NCBI GenBank assembly: GCA_963781785.1
Contig: CAWAHD010000002.1
Coordinates: 1,302,001-1,366,000 of the forward strand
DNA: 64,000 nt
Source of the DNA: CAWAHD01 sp963781785
Lineage (GTDB): Bacteria; Planctomycetota; Planctomycetia; Isosphaerales; Isosphaeraceae
Direction of reading: 5' to 3'
Both the position numbers and the translations under genes were made by a program. Shown piece by piece: positions 58,371-64,000 of this stretch (position 1 is the first letter of the stretch; the number at the start of each line of letters is the position of its first letter). A model generated the notes under the pieces. The model was not told the DNA's origin. It made no database searches and was given only the letters and a program-made list of their open reading frames with translations.

Positions 58371-58760
58371 TCACGGTGGCCACAGGCCGCCGTTACGCCA
58401 TTGTGACAGCGCGTCCTGAAGCGCCCCGACGGCCAGCGCCGGGCAATGCAGCTTATCCGGGGGCACGCCGTCCAGCTCCTCGATGAGGTCTTCCACCGTC
58501 AGCTCTCGGCATTCTGCGATGGATCTCCCCGCGATCATCTCCGTTAGCATCGATCCCGACGCGATCGTCGGCCCGCATCCGACCGTGTGATACTTCGCCG
58601 CCGAGATTCGGTCGTCTTGAATCTTCAAGTAAAGGATTATGAACGCGCCGCGGCCCGGATTTCCTGCACGCCCGATCACGTCGGAGTCCTCGATTGCTCC
58701 GCCGTTTCGCGGTGCCATGACGTGTTCGGTTAGAGTTTCGGAGTACTTGCCCACGTTCAT
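58371..58760 (-). CDS. NifU/IscU-type iron-sulfur scaffold, one Cys missing
   Basis: 129 residues from the ATG at 58760 (MNVGKYSETLTEHVMAPRNG). The NifU_N fold is clear: IGRAGNPGRGAFIILYLKIQ, TVGCGPTIASGSMLTEMIAG and LHCPALAVGALQDALSQW. The second and third cluster-ligand Cys are present (VGCG and LHCP), but the first, normally in a GxPxCGD context, is replaced by RGAF. A NifU-like subfamily with this change exists as far as I recall. It may bind the cluster differently or hold another ligand. The long upstream extension of the frame is translated from the 44-bp repeats and is not part of the protein. Confidence 0.8.
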   Translation of the reverse strand: MNVGKYSETLTEHVMAPRNGGAIEDSDVIGRAGNPGRGAFIILYLKIQDDRISAAKYHTVGCGPTIASGSMLTEMIAGRSIAECRELTVEDLIEELDGVPPDKLHCPALAVGALQDALSQWRNGGLWPP

Positions 58761-58863
58761 CTCCGCGGACGTGAATATCCGGGAATACTCGCCGCTGGGA
58801 CGGCTCGTTTTGTGCTGGCTCCTGGCCCCTCTCGTAGCCCCGACGACTTGCTTGGCAAGCCTT

Positions 58864-59160
58864 GCGGAGGTCGCGCAAACCGAAAACCGGATCTGACCCC
58901 CGAGATTGCGGAGGTCGCGCAAACCGAAAACCGGATCTGACCCCCGAGATTGCGGAGGTCGCGCAAACCGAAAACCGGATCTGACCCCCGAGATTGCGGA
59001 GGTCGCGCAAACCGAAAACCGGATCTGACCCCCGAGATTGCGGAGGTCGCGCAAACCGAAAACCGGATCTGACCCCCGAGACAAACCGAAAACCGGATCT
59101 GACCCCCGAGACAAACCGAAAACCGGATCTGACCCCCGAGATTCGGATCTGACCCCCGAG
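58864..59160. repeat. 44-bp tandem repeat with shortened units
   Basis: Units of 44 bp start at 58864, 58908, 58952, 58996 and 59040 and contain AGGTCGCGCAAACCGAAAAC, then CGGATCTGACCCCCGAG. They are followed by two 30-bp units lacking AGGTCGCG and a final partial unit ending near 59160. On the minus strand the units read GGGGGTCAGATCCG first. Unit-to-unit identity is nearly complete, indicating recent expansion. Confidence 0.95.
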
Positions 59161-60270
59161 ATTGGAGCTGCAATACGAGAGAACCGGGGTGATGGTGAAC
59201 AGGTCGCCCGCGGGGGGCGATACCTGTAGGAAGACGCCAGGGCTGGCGGGATTGATGACGCAGCTCCCGCGGAGTGAGTTGCAACCGCCGGTTCCAAACG
59301 ACAGCGGGGGAATGGCCCGGGGGCTAGCGACCCCCGGCATCATCGCTGCCCGACCGATGGCGACAGGCGCGGCGCCGAGACGATTCATGACAGGGGGCGG
59401 CGAGGCGGAGCTTGCAATGGAGAGGCTGCCGCTGGAGACAGCGATACCGCCGCGTCCGCGACGACCGGCCGCGCTCGATCTGACGATCGGTTGGGTAGGC
59501 GTGGTGCCGTTGCCGGTCGTGCCATTCGTTGCCGTTGTGGTGGCCGTGGGTCCGGTACAAGCGGCCCCGCCCGATCCGGTCACCCCCCTGGCGATCCATC
59601 CGGTCGGGCTGGGCGCTGCGCATGTGCCTCCCGTCCCGGGAGGCGGCCCGGCGGTGGTCCCGGTCCCACCCGTGCAGCATCCTCCGCCTGCCGCGCACGT
59701 CGGACTCACGGGTTGGAGCGGTGTTGTCGGACTCGGTGGCGGCGGCTGATCGGTGCTGTTACCGTGATCGGGTGTGAGGGACCCGTGGGTGGTCCGGTGC
59801 CGGGCCCGCCTGTGGGCGTTCCAGCACCGGCGCCGGGCCCGCCCGTTCCGCCCGCAGGCGGGGGCGTTGGGACGCCGGGCGGCGGCGGGCCGCCGGGGGG
59901 AATGGGAGAAATCGGCCCGCCGGGGCCCGGACCGAAGATCGGCGCCCAGATCGCAATGGGGTTCGGTGGCGTGCCACCAACGGGCGGGGAAGGTGGGCTC
60001 GGAGGGATGGGAGGACCACCCATCCAAATGGGCGGACGAAGCACGCCCGCAGCGATCGGCGCGCCCGCGGGCGTCCCGCCCGGACCGCCTCCCGCGGCAC
60101 CGCCGGCGCAGCCGCCCATCTGTGGCGAGTCCCCGATCACAACCGGCCGGGCACCTGCCGAGCCCGCGGCGCGGGCCGGAGTGCCCAAGGCGGGAGGGCA
60201 CGGACCGGTATTATCCGGCATGAACGGGCTGGACACGATGCACCTCGCTCCCACTGACAGAAACTGCTTC
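59161..60270 (-). pseudogene. Pro/Gly-rich exported protein fragment, possibly YD/RHS-like, truncated by the tandem repeat
   Basis: The minus strand reads a Pro/Gly-rich stretch (for example GPISPIPPGGPPPPGVPTP), breaks frame near 59745, continues with Gly/Thr/Cys-rich sequence (CAAGGGCCTGGTGTTAG) and ends FLQVSPPAGDLFTITPVLSY immediately before the 44-bp repeats. The last segment resembles the start of planctomycete YD/RHS-repeat proteins, whose thousands of following bases are absent. The sense of translation is supported only by the coherent end segment; the + strand frame is equally open. I take it as a truncated gene. Confidence 0.4.
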
Positions 60271-60273
60271 TGA

Positions 60274-61307
60274 CGGTGATTCCCAGATGGCTCAACCACT
60301 CACTTCATGATCGCCCGCAGGAGCGCCTCGGCCTTCTCTACGCGCACTGTCGGTGCGCGGAGTCTCGTTCCACGGCGGTCCGGACGCCATGGCATGAGAG
60401 ATCACAAACGCGGCGCCGCGAAACGGCAATCGAGCCGGGTGCTGAACAGCCACCGGTTCGGTCCATCCATTTCGTTCGGTACTGCACGACCGACGCGGGA
60501 CTGGCAACTCCAGCGGCAAGCTCGCTCATCCATAAGGGGCTGGTCGCGTCCGGGGCTCGGCTCCGCCGGGCCGAAAGGAACACGTCAGGAGATCCAGAAT
60601 CTTCCACATTTGTACTTGTTGACTGGAACTCTCGTTATCAGAACAGATTCCCGACGCGAGTCAATTGGGTAGAAGCAAAATTTTCATTTTTTGAAATGAG
60701 CCACGGCAAATTATTGTCCCAACGACCCGACACGCGGCAAGAGAACCGGTGTTTTGTAGGTCAGGCTTTCCAGCCTGACGATTGGGGCCGTCAGGCTGGA
60801 AAGCCCGACCTACGGCAATGACGTCAGGCTCGAAAGCCTGACCTACGGCAATGACGTCAGGCTCGAAAGCCTGACCTACGGCAATGAACGTCAGGCTGGA
60901 AAGCCTGACCTACACCAATTCACTTGCGGGCCTCGTGCAGCGACAGTGTCAGCCATGGATCGGGTCGCTGTCTCCTTTGACCGAGTCTGGACTCGTAAAG
61001 CCGGGTGATTTGGGGCAACCAGGAGTTGTGCGTAAACCGTAACGCCGCTCGCCCGCAGTGAGAACGGCCCCGAAGCCCCACACAACCAGGGCGAGTTCAA
61101 TACTCTTGGGCCGTCGTAAGCCGCCCTGGCGGACTGCGACCCTCGGCCCAGAGTCACGCTCGTCTTCCTTTGTCCTTGGCACGTCAAACTTTACGTTTTT
61201 CTGGCAGGAAGGTGGCACACCGGAACCCGGTTCGCTCATTGTAAGATCGCTCAGGAGGAGCGTTCGGATATCGCAGGTTGAGCTGCACGTTTTGCCCAGG
61301 AGGGGCC
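60274..61307. other. Intergenic region with REP-like cluster
   Basis: No credible gene in about 1 kb. The region is dominated by five REP-like elements at 60756-60913. An unusually A/T-rich stretch (GCAAAATTTTCATTTTTTGA, near 60675-60694) could be a promoter element. GGCAGGAAGG near 61203 precedes no credible frame. Confidence 0.5.
60756..60913. repeat. Five REP-like elements
   Basis: Copies at 60756-60779 (reverse), 60790-60813, 60823-60846, 60856-60879 and 60890-60913 (forward). The third and fourth carry CTCG in the loop, the others CTGG. Spacing of the forward copies is 33-34 bp, with identical linkers GGCAATGACG between some, so the cluster grew by local duplication. Confidence 0.92.
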
Positions 61308-62590
61308 ATGTCGACCCAGGATGTCGTCAAATCGTTTCATCGTAAGCTCAAGCACCGGGACGTCAAATTTCAAGGCACTCTTGAAGACCTGGAAGGCCGG
61401 GTCCTCTTGTCATGGGGCCACCACGGACACGGACACGGAGCGGCCGAGTTCCAGGTCATGAAGGGCCATCACGGAAGAGCCGGCACCAATGCCGCGACGA
61501 GCTCGGACGGATCCACAACGCAAACGAGCTCGGACACCGGGAACTCGCAAACGACGCCTGCCGCGACCAGCGGACAAACGACCTCGGGCGGCGGCGCCCA
61601 CGGAAGAGGGGGCTCGTCCCACCGAGGGCATGGCCGGAGTAGCCCCAGGGCCACGGCCATGGCGCTCATCAACTTCCACCCCACAATCACCATCGAGCCC
61701 TCCATCAACGTCGAGCCTTCTGTCCAACCCGCGATCAACGTTCAGCCCACCGTGAGCGGCGGAACTTCCAGCACACAGAGCTCGTCGAATACGTCGGCCA
61801 GCACCAACCCCGCGCCGACGTCGACCGTTTCCACGGCGTCCACGAGCTCGGGTACTGCGGTGGCGGGCAACACCACGACCACGACCACCACGCACGCGTC
61901 GCCGGCACCTTCCGCCACGTCCAGCACAACCACCGCAACGAACGGGTCGACGTCGACCTCCGCGACATCTTCGGCGGCACCCGGCTCCACGACGACCGCC
62001 ACCCAGGCGGGATCGAGCACCGGGACAGCCGCGACGACTGGCACCGGCTCCGCGGGATCGACAACCGCAACGACGACGTCTCCCAGCTCATCCGGACAGA
62101 CCAGCACGGCGGCGAGCACTTCCGGCGCACCGGCAGGAGCGGCCACGACCGCCTCTTCTGATGGCTCCAATGGGCAAGCCAGCACCAGCACCGGCTCGAC
62201 GGCGCCCGCACCCAGCACGAGTGGAAGCCAGGGAGGCGCGGCGGCTTCGACCTCGACATCGTCGTCGGTGAATGCTGGCGGCACCGGTTCGGGAACGTCA
62301 GGCGCTCAAACATCGACCGGATCCTCGGCGAGCGCCGGCGGCTCAGCGACGGGATCGCCGGGCGCCCAGGCGTCGACCGGAACGTCTTCGTCGGCCAATT
62401 CCAGCGGCGGAGGGACGGGATCGTCGGGGGCTCAGGCATCGACCGGGACGTCCTCTTCGGTCAACTCCGGCGACAGCGGCTCCGGGCGCAGGCGTCGACT
62501 TCGACGTCATCGTCAGTCAACGCCGACGGCAGCGGCAGCGGATCATCTGGGGCACAGACGTCGACATCCTCTTCGATCACGGCGTCCTGA
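61308..62590 (+). CDS. Ser/Thr/Ala/Gly-rich surface protein with LEPR-XLL-like motif, frameshifted near 62487
   Basis: About 427 residues. AGGAGGGG stands 3-10 bases before the ATG at 61308. The N terminus TLEDLEGRVLLSWGHHGHGH contains LEGRVLLS, a variant of the LEPR-XLL motif at the start of planctomycete exported proteins. A His/Gly stretch and about 320 residues of Ser, Thr, Ala and Gly follow, becoming a repeat of roughly 26 residues (GSGTSGAQTSTGSSASAGGS and variants). Near 62487 one base is missing; the other frame continues the same repeat (AQASTSTSSSVNADGSGS) and stops at 62588. Probably a surface or spacer protein, perhaps glycosylated. Confidence 0.75.
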
Positions 62591-62607
62591 CCGCTTCAGA
62601 AGCTCAA

Positions 62608-62645
62608 CTCGAGGCGCCGCGACCCGCACGGCGTGGCGCCTCGAG
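62608..62645. terminator. Palindromic hairpin between convergent genes
   Basis: CTCGAGGCGCC at 62608-62618 is matched by GGCGCCTCGAG at 62635-62645 (11-bp stem). It lies between the convergent ends of the surface-protein gene and the ECF gene. No T run follows, so a bidirectional terminator role is plausible but unproven. Confidence 0.55.
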
Positions 62646-62651
62646 CCGCGA

Positions 62652-64000
62652 TCATCGACGAGGCTCGATTGTTGTCGCTGAACCGAGTGGGCCTTGTGGA
62701 GTTTCAATAAAGGTATTCTCCATTTCCAACGCATCGAATGCATCGAGGCGCGGAGTCTCGCTCACGGTGAGCGTGTAGCTGCCGCGATTGTGTAGTCCCG
62801 CGGTATCCAGAAAGAATGCCATCAGGGAAACTTCATCGTTCGGGCTGATCGCCCAGGGGGTCTTGAAGGTGATCGATTTCCCCGGGGACAGGACAGCCTG
62901 GCGGACGGCATAGCCGTCCTCCTCATCGGTCGCGTAATCGAGCACGACCCCGGGAAACGGGTCGGCATCCCGTCCGGTGGCGGGGCCCATGAAGGCTTCG
63001 CCGGCAACGGCGACCTTGTAGGTCTTTCCCCGCTCCAGATCGACGCGGACCGCCCCGTCGTTGGGGCGAGATGACCCCTTCACGCTCGCCCCCGGTAGGT
63101 GGATGCAATGTCGAACGGCATCGACGACGATCTCGACCTTCTCTGCGCTGGGCCTCACGGGGGTCCAATCGACGATCAGGTTGCCGCCCGATCCGGAGTA
63201 GGCCGGCGCGGGATGCAGCCTGGCCGCCGGGCGTTTCGGCTCGTGTTGCGGACCGCCAGGCGACTGCGCTAACACCAGAGCGCCGGCCGTGATCACGCCC
63301 AGGCCCAGGGTCAGACCAGCGACGCTCAATTTGGTTCTGGTCATGGTCCTGCACACCCTTTCGCTCAAGGAAATTGCCGTTGCCGAAATCGGGCAACAAT
63401 CCGGTGCCCACGCCACCGAGGGAATGAATACGCATTGAACTGTGGAATTCAGTAATTCGGGCCGCATGTACGGTAACGCCCGGATCGCCGGCCGGGGGCC
63501 GACCAGGAGGCCCGCGACCGCGACGCCTCGACGGATCAACCGGCAGCGCAGCCGCTTTCGAGCCCGAGCCAGACGGCCCCGCACCGTATCTTCGGTCAGT
63601 CCGAGGCGGCTGGCCGCTGCCTCGTATGACATCGCCTCGAGGTAGCACAGGACGACGGGCGCGCGATACTTCTCGGGAAGCCGGGCGATCTCCTCGTTAA
63701 GGATGACCGCCTCGTCGGACTGGGAACCATTCGAGATTCCCGGCGCCGTTGTTGCCGCACTCGACCGCTGGGCGGCCACGAGTTCGTGCCGTCGGCGCCG
63801 GACGGCGTCGGACCTGGCTTTCGAGGCAACGCGATGGGCGACGCCATGGAGCCAACTGGCCAGCGAGTCCTTGACCCAGAGGGACCGCGCTTTGCGGGCG
63901 AGCACCAGGAACGTCGCCTGGAACGCGTCCTCGGCGGCGTGCTCATCGCGGAGCACGCCCCGGCAGACGTCGAGAACCATCGGACCGTGGCGCTCCACCA
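62652..64000 (-). CDS. ECF sigma factor with membrane segment and extracytoplasmic domain, 5' end outside the window
   Basis: At least 449 residues; the start lies beyond the window. Region 2 is present from MVLDVCRGVLRDEHAAEDAF, then QATFLVLARKARSLWVKDSL. Region 4 is LPEKYRAPVVLCYLEAMSYE, then LTEDTVRGRLARARKRLR. After a linker there is one membrane segment (LSVAGLTLGLGVITAGALVL), then about 190 residues predicted to be extracytoplasmic and beta-rich (VKGSSRPNDGAVRVDLERGK, VAVAGEAFMGPATGRD), resembling planctomycete carbohydrate-binding or pre-peptidase-like folds. It is intact and in one frame, which supports the view that the similar fusion at 28245-31015 is also one protein. Confidence 0.88.
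   Translation of the reverse strand, partial: VERHGPMVLDVCRGVLRDEHAAEDAFQATFLVLARKARSLWVKDSLASWLHGVAHRVASKARSDAVRRRRHELVAAQRSSAATTAPGISNGSQSDEAVILNEEIARLPEKYRAPVVLCYLEAMSYEAAASRLGLTEDTVRGRLARARKRLRCRLIRRGVAVAGLLVGPRPAIRALPYMRPELLNSTVQCVFIPSVAWAPDCCPISATAISLSERVCRTMTRTKLSVAGLTLGLGVITAGALVLAQSPGGPQHEPKRPAARLHPAPAYSGSGGNLIVDWTPVRPSAEKVEIVVDAVRHCIHLPGASVKGSSRPNDGAVRVDLERGKTYKVAVAGEAFMGPATGRDADPFPGVVLDYATDEEDGYAVRQAVLSPGKSITFKTPWAISPNDEVSLMAFFLDTAGLHNRGSYTLTVSETPRLDAFDALEMENTFIETPQGPLGSATTIEPRR

Noticed and set aside
58453..60201. Long minus-strand frame joining the Pro/Gly-rich region, the 44-bp repeats and NifU
   Set aside because: The repeats are translated in three different ways along the frame, and the NifU-like domain has its own ATG at 58760 in a different frame.
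59491..60273. + strand Gly/Pro-rich frame as a collagen-like gene
   Set aside because: Both strands are open through this GC-rich stretch; only the minus strand ends in a recognisable protein-like segment next to the repeats.

Overview
The window is GC-rich bacterial DNA that looks like a planctomycete, probably Isosphaera/Gemmata-type. The evidence is ECF sigma factors carrying C-terminal membrane-anchored extensions, an N-terminal LEPR-XLL-like export motif, a MoxR/DUF58/transglutaminase operon, a sulfatase, secreted proteins of unknown function, and several families of short dispersed repeats in the intergenic DNA. No rRNA or tRNA gene was recognised.

Layout. 0-3.8 kb: a coiled-coil membrane protein, a degenerate direct-repeat array (801-1136), a mobile-element-type AAA ATPase, and repeat-rich intergenic DNA. 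3.8-16.7 kb: a predicted defence cassette on the + strand, made of a SNF2 helicase with a C-terminal DUF3883 domain, an AlbA/HATPase protein, a DUF1156 adenine methylase, a UPF0175/PIN toxin-antitoxin pair, a DUF499 ATPase and then a Cys-phosphatase. 16.7-27.9 kb: remnants, a membrane protein, a badly frameshifted sulfatase, a rhomboid protease and small secreted proteins. 28.2-31.0 kb: an ECF sigma factor apparently fused through one membrane segment to a thioredoxin domain. 31.6-33.1 kb: a methyltransferase and a cupin. 33.3-43.4 kb: a minus-strand run with a TPR protein, FGGY kinase, Dtd, an Lgt-like enzyme, three tandem zinc-ribbon membrane proteins and a Tes-like radical SAM enzyme. 43.8-52.8 kb: S41 protease, LysM protein, YchF and the MoxR operon. 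53-58.2 kb: two glycosyltransferases flanking a second repeat array and an unrecognised frameshifted gene. 58.4-64 kb: a NifU-like scaffold lacking one cysteine, 44-bp tandem repeats, a broken proline/glycine-rich gene, a Ser/Thr/Ala-rich surface protein and a second ECF sigma/membrane fusion cut by the window edge.

Two points matter most. First, the two arrays 53 kb apart (801-1136 and 54183-54416) share the core GAATAATCGGAA at regular 67-78 bp spacing; one sits directly upstream of the unrecognised gene at 54607. This is the best candidate for an undescribed element. Second, at least twenty single-base frame breaks occur across the window, including in housekeeping-type genes (MoxR, Lgt-like, rhomboid, kinase). 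Uncorrected sequencing error is therefore a serious explanation for every broken gene here, and I annotate most of them as CDS with a frameshift rather than as pseudogenes.
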